A stretch of DNA of 39,736 nucleotides, taken from positions 1-39,736 of the forward strand of contig JBBWZQ010000158.1 of assembly GCA_039649115.1 (NCBI GenBank), given 5' to 3'. Origin of the DNA: DATEJJ01 sp039649115. GTDB taxonomy: Bacteria > Actinomycetota > Actinomycetes > Mycobacteriales > Micromonosporaceae. The notes below the pieces were generated by a model that saw only the letters and a list, made by a program, of their open reading frames with translations, ran no database searches and had not been told where the DNA came from. Shown here piece by piece: positions 31,745-38,847 of this stretch (its first letter is position 1; each line of letters opens with the position of its first letter). Position numbers and translations under genes: made by a program.

Positions 31745-32665
31745 GTGGTACGCGTCGTGTTCGTCGGTGGCCTCGGGCGCAGCGGCACCACGCTGCTCGA
31801 GCGCATCCTCGGGGAGCTCCCCGACGTCTGCCCGCTGGGCGAGGTGGTCCACCTGTGGCGGCGGGATCTCTGCGACGACGAGCGCTGCGCGTGCGGTACG
31901 CCCTTCTCGCGGTGCGACTTCTGGCAGGCGGTCGGCGAGCACGCGTTCGGCGGCTGGCAGCACGTGGACGTCGCCCGGGTGCTGGCCCTGCGGGAGGCGG
32001 TGGAGCGCACCCGGCACATCCCGAGACTGGCCGCGACCCGCCTGCCCGACCGGTACCGCGCCCTGGTCACCGAGTACGCCGGCTACTACGCCGCGGTCTA
32101 CCGGGGCGCCGCGGCGGTCAGCGGCGCCGAGGTGGTCATCGACTCCTCCAAGCACAGCGCGCTCGCGTACTGCCTGCGCTGGTCCAGCGACATCGACCTG
32201 CGGGTCGTGCACATGGTGCGGGACAGCCGGGGCGTGGCCTACTCGTGGACCAAGGCGGTGACCCGGCCGGAGGCGGCCGGGATCGACGAGATGGCGCAGT
32301 ACCCACCCGGGCGCTCGGCGCTGCTGTGGAACGCGCACAACGCCGCGTTCGGGCTGCTGCACCGCCGGGGCGTACCGGTGCGCCGGATCCGGTACGAGGC
32401 CCTGCTCACCGACCCCGCAGGTACCGTCCGGGACCTCGCCGACTTCGCCGGCGTGCCGACCGGCCCGCTCGATTTCCTGACCGATCGCTCAGTCCGGCTG
32501 GGGCCGTGCCACAGCGCGGCCGGCAATCCGATGCGCTTCGCCACCGGCGAGATCCCCCTGCGCCACGACGAAGCCTGGCGCCTGCACCTCCCGCGGCGGC
32601 AGCGCCGGCTTGTCGGTGTGCTCACCGCGCCCTTCCTGGCGCTGTACGGATATGGAAGGCGTTGA
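31745..32665 (+). CDS. Sulfotransferase family protein
   Basis: A 306-residue sulfotransferase of a different branch from that at 27521. The 5'-phosphosulfate loop is right at the start (VVFVGGLGRSGTTLLERIL), followed by the Cys-rich segment LCDDERCACGTPFSRCDFW typical of this actinobacterial family, VVIDSSKHSALAYCL, and the 3'-phosphate site VVHMVRDSRGVAYSW. The C-terminal RIRYEALLTDPAGTVRDLADFAG is the usual helix cap. AGGAGG 5 nt before GTG 31745 decides the start. It overlaps into the glycosyltransferase leader at 32667. It would use the same PAPS pool as the first sulfotransferase. Confidence 0.9.
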   Translation: MVRVVFVGGLGRSGTTLLERILGELPDVCPLGEVVHLWRRDLCDDERCACGTPFSRCDFWQAVGEHAFGGWQHVDVARVLALREAVERTRHIPRLAATRLPDRYRALVTEYAGYYAAVYRGAAAVSGAEVVIDSSKHSALAYCLRWSSDIDLRVVHMVRDSRGVAYSWTKAVTRPEAAGIDEMAQYPPGRSALLWNAHNAAFGLLHRRGVPVRRIRYEALLTDPAGTVRDLADFAGVPTGPLDFLTDRSVRLGPCHSAAGNPMRFATGEIPLRHDEAWRLHLPRRQRRLVGVLTAPFLALYGYGRR

Positions 32666-32666
32666 C

Positions 32667-33578
32667 ATGCGCTGGCCCAGCATCGGCGTGGTGGTACCCA
32701 CCCGCGACCGCCCCACCCTGCTCCGGCGCGCACTGAACGCGATCGCCTCGCAGAACTACCCCGGCCCGCTGCGCATGGTGGTCGCGTACGACCAGGCGAA
32801 GCCGGACCGCGACCTGGCCCGTACCGGGGACCGCCCGGTCGCGGTGCTCACCAACTGGCGTACCGCCGGGCTCGCCGGCGCCCGCAACACCGGCATCCTC
32901 GCCCTGGACACCGACCTGGTGGCGTTCTGCGATGACGACGACGCCTGGCTGCCCGGCAAGCTGCGGGCGCAGGTGGGCGCGCTGCGCAAGGCACCCGGTA
33001 CCGACCTGGCGACCTGCGCGATCGAGGTGGAGTACCAGGGCCGCCACACGCCGCGCCTGGCCGGTACGGACAGCATCGGCCTGGCCCGGCTGGTCGAGTC
33101 GCGGATGGCGATGCTGCACTCGTCGACGTTCCTGCTGCGCCGGGCCGCGCTGCTGGACGGCCTCGGGCTGGTCGCCGAGGACGCGCCCGGCAGCCAGAAC
33201 GAGGACTGGGACCTGCTGATTCGAGCCGCGAAGCGCGGGCCGATCGCACACGTCGACCAGCCGCTGGTACAGGTGCACTGGGGTCGCTCGTCGCACTTCG
33301 CGTACGAGTACGGCACCAAGATCTCCTCGCTGCGCTGGATGATGGCGCGACACCCCGAGATCGGCGGCTGCCGACCCGGTGCGGCCCGCGTGTACGGGCA
33401 GCTGGCCTGCTGGTCGGCGGCGAGCGGGCAGCGGCGCGACGCGTGGCGGTACACCCGCGCGGCGGTCCGCAACAACTGGCGGGAGCCGCGTGCCGCCATC
33501 GCCCTGGCCACGGCGGCCCGGGTGGTCAAGCTGGAATCGGTGCTCGGCCTGCTGCACCGCCGGGGTCACGGCATCTGA
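32667..33578 (+). CDS. Family 2 glycosyltransferase
   Basis: A 303-residue GT-A fold transferase. N-terminal SIGVVVPTRDRPTLLRRALNAIASQNYPG and the DxD-type metal site VAFCDDDDAWLPGK are the family signature, followed by LHSSTFLLRRAAL and the catalytic-base region SQNEDWDLLIRAAKRG. The sugar donor cannot be read from sequence. No membrane segment, so it is cytosolic and adds sugars to the lipid-linked repeat unit. ATG 32667 is preferred: GGAAGG lies 7 nt upstream inside the end of the sulfotransferase gene. It is the last gene of the glycan locus on this side. Confidence 0.9.
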   Translation: MRWPSIGVVVPTRDRPTLLRRALNAIASQNYPGPLRMVVAYDQAKPDRDLARTGDRPVAVLTNWRTAGLAGARNTGILALDTDLVAFCDDDDAWLPGKLRAQVGALRKAPGTDLATCAIEVEYQGRHTPRLAGTDSIGLARLVESRMAMLHSSTFLLRRAALLDGLGLVAEDAPGSQNEDWDLLIRAAKRGPIAHVDQPLVQVHWGRSSHFAYEYGTKISSLRWMMARHPEIGGCRPGAARVYGQLACWSAASGQRRDAWRYTRAAVRNNWREPRAAIALATAARVVKLESVLGLLHRRGHGI

Positions 33579-33604
33579 GCCGCCTTTTTGTCGGGGTCCC
33601 CCGC

Positions 33605-33610
33605 TAGTGT
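33605..33610 (+). promoter_or_regulatory. Possible -10 box of a leaderless transcript
   Basis: TAGTGT sits 7 bp before the ATG of the alpha/beta hydrolase gene, which has no ribosome site. Initiation at the A of the ATG would fit the TAnnnT-N7 pattern of actinobacterial leaderless genes. No convincing -35 box was found. Confidence 0.35.
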
Positions 33611-33617
33611 TGGTCGC

Positions 33618-34592
33618 ATGGGGACGACGGGCGCGGGACTGCCTGGGGCGGGACTGCCTGGGGCGGGACTGCCTGCTGCCGGACTGCCGGAAGCGGAGAT
33701 GCCGGGCGCCCGCGGCCGCAGCCAGGCGCCGTCCGCGGCGACGCGTTCGGATTCCGGCGGCGTCGACCGTCGCGTGACCGTCGCCGACCAGATCGCGCTG
33801 CACGTGCGCCAGTGGCCGGGCAGCCGGCGGCCGTTCCTGCTCGTCCACGGCCTGTCCTCCAACGCGCGGCTGTGGGATCCGGTGGCCACCCGGCTCGCCG
33901 CGGCGGGCCACCCGGTGACCGCCGTCGACCTGCGCTCGCACGGCGAGAGCGACGCCCCGCCGGCCGGCTACGACACCGCGACGGCGGCCAGCGACCTCGC
34001 CGCGCTCGGGATCCCGGGCGCGGTCGTGGCCGGCCAGTCCTGGGGTGGCAACGTGGCGGTGGAGTTGGCCGCCCGACATCCCGAGCTGGTCGCCGGACTC
34101 GCGCTGGTGGACGGTGGCTGGATCGCGCCCGCCGAGGAGTTCCCGACCTGGGAGGAGTGCGAGGCGGCACTGCGCCCACCCAAGATCGACGGTCTGGCCG
34201 CGTCCCAGCTGGAGGGGTTCATCCGCAGTGGACACCCGGGCTGGTCCGACGCCGCCGTCGCGGCGACGATCGCCAACCTGCGGGTGTGGCCCGACGGCAC
34301 GCTGACCCGGCGGCTGTCGATCGAGCGGCACATGCAGATCGTGCGCAGCATGTGGGACGACCCGCCGCAGCCCTACTACTCGGCGATCACCGCACCCGTG
34401 CTGCTCATCCCGGTGATCCCCGCCGACCTGCACGGCTCGGAGGTGCGCCGGGCCCGCATCCGGGCCGCGGCCGACGCCATGCGCGACGCCACCATCCGCG
34501 AATACGTCGGCGGTGATCACGACCTGCACGCGCAGCACCCGGACGAGCTCGCCGCCGACCTGCTCGGCCTGGCGGCCCGGATCGGCGACTGA
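33618..34592 (+). CDS. Alpha/beta hydrolase with repeat-expanded N-terminus
   Basis: A 324-residue protein. Residues about 55-324 are an alpha/beta hydrolase: FLLVHGLSSNARLWDPVA (oxyanion loop), VDLRSHGESDAP, nucleophile Ser in AGQSWGGNVAVELAARHPE, and the catalytic His in YVGGDHDLHAQHP. The N-terminal 50 residues are low-complexity with repeated GAGLP units and no signal peptide. Substrate unknown. No Shine-Dalgarno precedes the ATG; TAGTGT at 33605-33610 lies 7 nt upstream, the layout of a leaderless transcript. A GTG at the conserved MTVADQIALHV segment would be an alternative start. Its stop overlaps the next ATG (TGATG). Confidence 0.85.
   Translation: MGTTGAGLPGAGLPGAGLPAAGLPEAEMPGARGRSQAPSAATRSDSGGVDRRVTVADQIALHVRQWPGSRRPFLLVHGLSSNARLWDPVATRLAAAGHPVTAVDLRSHGESDAPPAGYDTATAASDLAALGIPGAVVAGQSWGGNVAVELAARHPELVAGLALVDGGWIAPAEEFPTWEECEAALRPPKIDGLAASQLEGFIRSGHPGWSDAAVAATIANLRVWPDGTLTRRLSIERHMQIVRSMWDDPPQPYYSAITAPVLLIPVIPADLHGSEVRRARIRAAADAMRDATIREYVGGDHDLHAQHPDELAADLLGLAARIGD
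33630..33689. repeat. 15-bp in-frame tandem repeat, four copies
   Basis: Units at 33630-33644, 33645-33659, 33660-33674 and 33675-33689. The consensus is GGGGCGGGACTGCCT; units two and three are identical, the first differs by one base and the fourth is diverged. Each encodes GAGLP or AAGLP in the hydrolase head, so copy changes keep the frame. Confidence 0.95.
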
Positions 34593-35830
34593 TGGCGCGC
34601 CTGCTGGTCATCATGGGCAGCGGCGAGACCGCACCCACGATGGTCAAGCCGCACCGGGCCATCTTCGAACGGATCGGGGACGCGCCGGCCGTCCTGCTGG
34701 ACACGCCGTACGGCTTCCAGGAAAACGCCGAGGACATCTCCACCAAGGCGGTCCAGTACTTCGCGGCGAGCGTGGGCCGGCAGGTCGGCGTGGTGACCTG
34801 GCGGGACGGCGCCCTGCCCGCCCTCGCGCGGGAGCGCGCACTGGCGAGCCTCGCCGAGGCCGGCTGGGTCTTCGCCGGGCCGGGCAGCCCCACCTACGCG
34901 CTGCGGCAGTGGCGTGACACCCCGGTCCCCGATCTGCTCACCGACAAGCTCACCCACGGCGGCGTCGTGATCTTCGCCAGCGCGGCCGCACTCACGCTCG
35001 GATCGCACACCGTACCCGTCTACGAGATCTACAAGGCCGGCTGCGAACCGAGCTGGGAGATCGGGTTCAACCTGGTGCACCGGGCGACCGGGCTGCCCGC
35101 CGTGGTCATACCGCACTACGACAACGCCGAGGGCGGCCACCACGACACCCGGTTCTGCTACCTGGGCGAGCGCCGGCTGGCGATGATCGAGCCACACCTG
35201 CCGGACGAGTCGTTCATCCTCGGCGTCGACGAGCACACCGGCGTCGTCCTCGACCTGGACGCGCAGACCGGCACGGTGATGGGCAACGGCATGCTGACGA
35301 TCCGCCGGCAGGGCCGCAGCCGCACCTATCCGACCGGCTCGGTACTCACCTTCGACGAACTGGCCTCCGGCGAGGGCGCCGGCCCGGCGCGGCCGGGGCC
35401 TACGGTGGTGGACACCGGACCGGCGAGCCCGGCATCCGCCGGCTCGCTCGTGGCCGACGCGGAGCGGCTCGACGCGGCCTTCGGGGAGGCGCTCGCGGCC
35501 CGCGACGTGGACGGCTGCGTGGCCGCGATCCTGGATCTGGAGCAGGTACTGGTCGACTGGGCCGCCGACACCAACATCTCGGACGAGACCGAGCGGGCCC
35601 GGACGATGCTGCGCCGCATGGTGCTGCGGCTGGGCGAGCTGGCCGCGACCGGCGCGCGGGATCCCCGGTCGGTGCTGGGACCGTTCGTCGAGGCGCTGCT
35701 GCACGAACGCGCACAGGCCCGGGCCACGAAGGACTTCGCCAGGTCCGACCGGATCCGCGACCAGCTCGTCGCCGCCGGGGTCGAGGTGCGCGACACCCCG
35801 GACGGCGCCCTCTGGGAACTGCGCGACTAG
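34592..35830 (+). CDS. Peptidase S51-like protein with CysRS-like C-terminal domain
   Basis: A 412-residue fusion. Residues 1-255 match the peptidase S51/cyanophycinase group of class I amidotransferase-like folds: LLVIMGSGETAPTM, WVFAGPGSPTYALRQW, then VIFASAAALTLGSHTVPVYEIYKAG, where Ser130 sits in the nucleophile elbow (F-A-S-A-A-A in place of the usual G-T-S-A-G-A). Residues about 290-412 are helical and end RAQARATKDFARSDRIRDQL...DTPDGALWEL, closely like the C-terminal domain of cysteinyl-tRNA synthetase. No synthetase catalytic motifs are present. Function unknown; tRNA binding or a link to cysteine metabolism is conceivable. Its ATG overlaps the upstream stop by one base. Confidence 0.84.
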   Translation: MARLLVIMGSGETAPTMVKPHRAIFERIGDAPAVLLDTPYGFQENAEDISTKAVQYFAASVGRQVGVVTWRDGALPALARERALASLAEAGWVFAGPGSPTYALRQWRDTPVPDLLTDKLTHGGVVIFASAAALTLGSHTVPVYEIYKAGCEPSWEIGFNLVHRATGLPAVVIPHYDNAEGGHHDTRFCYLGERRLAMIEPHLPDESFILGVDEHTGVVLDLDAQTGTVMGNGMLTIRRQGRSRTYPTGSVLTFDELASGEGAGPARPGPTVVDTGPASPASAGSLVADAERLDAAFGEALAARDVDGCVAAILDLEQVLVDWAADTNISDETERARTMLRRMVLRLGELAATGARDPRSVLGPFVEALLHERAQARATKDFARSDRIRDQLVAAGVEVRDTPDGALWELRD

Positions 35831-35844
35831 CCCGACGCCAGCCC

Positions 35845-35956
35845 ACCCGACTGCGGAAGGCCAAGGCCACCCGACGCCGCCAGCCACCCGACTGCGGAAG
35901 GCCACCCGACTGCGGAAGTCACCCGACTGTCGCGAGCGACCCGACTGCGGGAGGCC
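35845..35956. repeat. 17-18-bp direct repeat array, six copies
   Basis: ACCCGAC recurs at 35845, 35869, 35886, 35904, 35921 and 35939, with spacings of 24, 17, 18, 17 and 18 bp. Three copies extend to ACCCGACTGCGGAAG. The array starts 14 bp after the stop of the S51-like gene. Confidence 0.9.
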
Positions 35957-36075
35957 CTGGGAAGCGCTCTCACGAAGATCCGGCGTGGCGCGAACCACTG
36001 GCGTCCGCGATTGGGCGGGCTGCTTGGCCGCCGTGATCATGGCGAATGAGGCGCCGCGGTTGCCTGGAGCTGAAA

Positions 36076-36135
36076 GATCGGGACTTGCCGGAGCTTCATG
36101 CAGCGGAGTCCACGAACCTCCGGCAGGTCCCGATC
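36076..36135. repeat. Inverted repeat with 25-bp arms
   Basis: Arms 36076-36100 (begins GATCGGGACTTGCCGGAG) and 36111-36135 (ends CTCCGGCAGGTCCCGATC) match at 22 of 25 positions around a 10-bp loop. This is long enough for a stable hairpin on either strand. It could be a bidirectional terminator for the converging genes or a REP/miniature-element relic. Confidence 0.88.
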
Positions 36136-36150
36136 ATCGCGCCAATCGCC

Positions 36151-36428
36151 GTGATCACGGCGCCCGCGGTCCTGATCACGGCCCCGCCGCCCGTGAGCAC
36201 CCCCTCGGGCGCCGTGATCACGGCGCCCGCAGTCCTGATCACTTCCCCGCCGCCGTGAGCACCCCCTCGTCGTCGTGATCAGGGTGTCCGCGGTCCTGAT
36301 CACGGCCCCACCGCCGTGAGCACCCCCTCGTCGTCCTGATCAGGGTGTCCAGATCACGGCCCCGCCCGTCGCGAACACGCGCCGCCGTCGTGATCAGGGC
36401 GGAGGCCCGCTGATCAGGGCGGCGGCGG
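36151..36428. repeat. 61-63-bp tandem array rich in TGATCA
   Basis: Units start at 36151 (63 bp), 36214 (61), 36275 (61), 36336 (54, internally shortened) and 36390 (partial). Typical unit order: GTGATCA, a CG-rich stretch, GTCCTGATCA, then CCGTGAGCACCCCCTCG. Including one copy at 36034, TGATCA occurs ten times between 36034 and 36416. The array stops about 20 bp short of the icd stop codon. Confidence 0.93.
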
Positions 36429-36450
36429 GTGACGCGGCGGCGTGCGAAAG

Positions 36451-37665
36451 TCAGCCGACCTTCTTCGCCAGGTTCGCGTCCAGTGCGTTCATGAACTCGT
36501 CCGTGGACAGCCACGGCGCGTCCGGGCCGATCAGCAGCGCCAGGTCCTTGGTCATCTGGCCGCCCTCGACCGTCTCGACGCAGGTCTGCTCCAGCTTCCC
36601 GGCGAAGTCGCTGACCGCGGGGGTGCCGTCCAGCTTGCCCCGGTGGGCCAGTCCCCGGGTCCACGCGAAGATCGACGCGATCGGGTTCGTCGAGGTCTTC
36701 TGGCCCTTCTGCCACTGGCGGTAGTGCCGGGTGACGGTACCGTGCGCGGCCTCCGCCTCGACCGTCCTGCCATCCGGTGTCATCAGGACCGACGTCATCA
36801 GGCCGAGCGAGCCGAAGCCCTGCGCGACCGTGTCGGACTGCACGTCGCCGTCGTAGTTCTTGGCGGCCCAGACGAAGCCGCCCTCCCACTTGAGCGCGGC
36901 GGCGACCATGTCGTCGATCAGCCGGTGCTCGTACGTGATCCCGGCGTCCTTGAACTGTCCGGCGAACTCGCCCTCGAATACCTCGGCGAACAGGTCCTTG
37001 AACCGGCCGTCGTACGCCTTGAGGATCGTGTTCTTCGTCGACAGGTAGACCGGGTAGCCGCGGTCCAGCCCGTACCGGAACGACGCGCGGGCGAAGTCGC
37101 GGATCGAGTCGTCGAAGTTGTACATCCCCATCGCCACCCCGCCACCGGGGAACTTGGCGACGTCGAACTCCATCGGGGCGGAGCCGTCGTCGGGCGTGTA
37201 CGTCATCGTCACCGTACCGGCGCCGGGCACCACGAAGTCGGTCGCCTTGTACTGGTCGCCGTGCGCGTGACGGCCGATGACGATCGGCTTGGTCCAGCCC
37301 GGTACCAGCCGGGGCACGTTGGCCATGATGATCGGCTCACGGAAGACCACGCCACCGAGGATGTTGCGGATCGTGCCGTTGGGCGACCGCCACATCTTCT
37401 TCAGCCCGAACTCCTCGACCCGGGCCTCGTCCGGCGTGATCGTGGCGCATTTCACGCCCACGCCGTGCTGCTTGATCGCGTTGGCCGCGTCCACCGTGAC
37501 CTGGTCGTCGGTGGCGTCCCGGTACTGGATCGAGAGGTCGTAGTAGGCCAGCTCGATGTCGAGGTACGGGAGGATGAGCTGGTCACGGATCTGCTTCCAG
37601 ATGATCCGGGTCATTTCGTCGCCATCGACCTCGACGACCGGGTTCGCTACCTTGATTCTCGCCAT
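36451..37665 (-). CDS. icd: NADP-dependent isocitrate dehydrogenase
   Basis: A 404-residue homodimer-type (eukaryote-like) isocitrate dehydrogenase, converting isocitrate to 2-oxoglutarate in the TCA cycle. Motifs: VEVDGDEMTRIIWK at the start, the substrate loop KKMWRSPNGTIRNILGG, FPGGGVAMGMYN, LSTKNTILKAYDGRFKD with the catalytic Lys region, MVAAALKWEGGFVWAAKNYDGDVQSD with metal-binding Asp residues, and AAHGTVTRHYRQWQKGQKTSTNP for NADP. ATG 37665, with AGGAG 11 nt upstream. It follows mdh by 70 bp on the same strand, with a palindrome between them. Confidence 0.97.
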   Translation of the reverse strand: MARIKVANPVVEVDGDEMTRIIWKQIRDQLILPYLDIELAYYDLSIQYRDATDDQVTVDAANAIKQHGVGVKCATITPDEARVEEFGLKKMWRSPNGTIRNILGGVVFREPIIMANVPRLVPGWTKPIVIGRHAHGDQYKATDFVVPGAGTVTMTYTPDDGSAPMEFDVAKFPGGGVAMGMYNFDDSIRDFARASFRYGLDRGYPVYLSTKNTILKAYDGRFKDLFAEVFEGEFAGQFKDAGITYEHRLIDDMVAAALKWEGGFVWAAKNYDGDVQSDTVAQGFGSLGLMTSVLMTPDGRTVEAEAAHGTVTRHYRQWQKGQKTSTNPIASIFAWTRGLAHRGKLDGTPAVSDFAGKLEQTCVETVEGGQMTKDLALLIGPDAPWLSTDEFMNALDANLAKKVG

Positions 37666-37699
37666 GCCGGCGGCGCTCCTCTCCGAAACCAGCGCTTAA

Positions 37700-37715
37700 C
37701 AGTACGAGCGTACTG
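37700..37715. promoter_or_regulatory. Inverted repeat between mdh and icd
   Basis: CAGTACG-ag-CGTACTG, perfect 7-bp arms, 35 bp upstream of the icd ATG. On the minus strand it runs into TACTGTTAAGC, which could include a -10 box for icd. Possible operator for a TCA-cycle regulator; GTAC-rich palindromes are common in this genome, which weakens the case. Confidence 0.35.
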
Positions 37716-37735
37716 CACGAGTCCAGGAGGCACGC

Positions 37736-38686
37736 TCAGAGGTTGGCGACGTCGGCCTGCTTGCTCCGCACCGCCTCCGCGGCCTGCTTGAGCGCGGCCA
37801 GCTCCGAGTCGGTCAGCGGCGTCTCGACCACCCGCCGCACCCCGCTCGCACCCAGCTCGCCCAGCACGCCGAGGTACACGCCGGAGATGTCGTACTCGCC
37901 GTCCACCCAGGCACAGACCGGGAAGACGGCACCGGAGTCCTCCGCGACCGCCTTCGCCATCCGGGCCGCGGCCGCCGACGGGGCGAAGTAGGCGGAGCCC
38001 GTCTTCAGCAGCCCGACCACCTCGGCGCCGCCGTTGCGGGTACGCACCACCAGCTCCTCGATCTTCTCCGCGGGAAGCAGGTCGGCGAGCGGCTTACCGT
38101 CCACAGTGCACTGTGACGGTACGGGCACCATCGTGTCGCCGTGCGAGCCCAGCGTGAGCGTCTTCACGCTGCCGACCGGTACGCCCAGTTCCACGGCGAC
38201 GAAGTTGGTGAAGCGCGCCGTGTCCAGCACACCCGCCTGCCCCAGTACCCGGTGGCGAGGGAAGCCGGAGGCGAGCTGGGTCAGCGCGGTCATCTCGTCC
38301 AGCGGGTTGGAGACCACGATGACAACGGCGTTGGGCGCGTACTTCGCGACGTTCTCCGCGACCCCGCGGACGATCTTCGCGTTGATTTCCAACAGGTCCA
38401 TCCGGCTCATGCCGGGCTTGCGTGGCAGGCCGGCCGTGATGACGACGACGTCCGAACCCTCGATCGCCTCGTACCCCTCGCCGTTGGGAGCGGTCGTGAC
38501 ACCGACGACCGTGGTCTCGAACCCCTCGACCGGGCGGGACTGGTTGAGGTCCAGAGCCAGGCCCGCGGGCCTGCCTTCGATGATGTCGGTCAGCACGACG
38601 GTCTCGAACACGTCGTACTCGGCCAGGCGCTGCGCGGTCGTGGAGCCGTAGAAGCCGGCCCCGACGACGGTGACCTTCTTGCCCAT
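37736..38686 (-). CDS. mdh: Malate dehydrogenase (LDH-like class)
   Basis: A 316-residue NAD-dependent malate dehydrogenase of the lactate-dehydrogenase-like class. The Rossmann loop VVGAGFYGSTTAQRLAE is followed by VVLTDI, the Asp favouring NAD. The mobile loop GLPRKPGMSRMDLL carries the Arg that selects malate over lactate. VSNPLDEMT, GQAGVLDTARF and the catalytic His in GSHGDTMVP complete the site. The ATG at 38686 opens MGKKVTVVGAG; a 52-codon upstream extension looks non-coding. It converts malate to oxaloacetate and is probably co-transcribed with icd. Confidence 0.96.
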   Translation of the reverse strand: MGKKVTVVGAGFYGSTTAQRLAEYDVFETVVLTDIIEGRPAGLALDLNQSRPVEGFETTVVGVTTAPNGEGYEAIEGSDVVVITAGLPRKPGMSRMDLLEINAKIVRGVAENVAKYAPNAVVIVVSNPLDEMTALTQLASGFPRHRVLGQAGVLDTARFTNFVAVELGVPVGSVKTLTLGSHGDTMVPVPSQCTVDGKPLADLLPAEKIEELVVRTRNGGAEVVGLLKTGSAYFAPSAAAARMAKAVAEDSGAVFPVCAWVDGEYDISGVYLGVLGELGASGVRRVVETPLTDSELAALKQAAEAVRSKQADVANL

Positions 38687-38847
38687 GAATCCAACGTAAC
38701 GTGCGACGTCCCCGCGATCGGCACAACCTCCGATGTCGAAGTCGTGGTCTCCGCGGGCCCGAGGCACGTCTTCGGGAAAACTGTGATGATCATGTCGGAC
38801 CGGAGGACCTGTGGCGGCCGCGCTCAACCGGTAGCGTGCCATCCGTC

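Larger units (their letters stand above)
35831..36450. other. 620-bp repeat-rich gap between convergent genes
   Basis: No gene is supported here. Apparent frames on both strands follow the repeats and lack family features. The gap holds a 17-18-bp direct repeat array, a 25-bp-arm inverted repeat and a 61-63-bp tandem array (listed separately). It lies between the ends of the S51-like gene (plus) and icd (minus), so transcription converges on it; some elements may act as terminators. Confidence 0.85.

Noticed and set aside
36037..36303. Frames through the repeat-rich gap (both strands)
   Set aside because: They only translate the repeats (RDQDRGRRDHG and similar), with no family resemblance or ribosome sites.
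36151..36428. CRISPR array
   Set aside because: Units are fully repeated at 61-63 bp with no constant repeat plus unique spacer pattern, and no cas genes are in the window.
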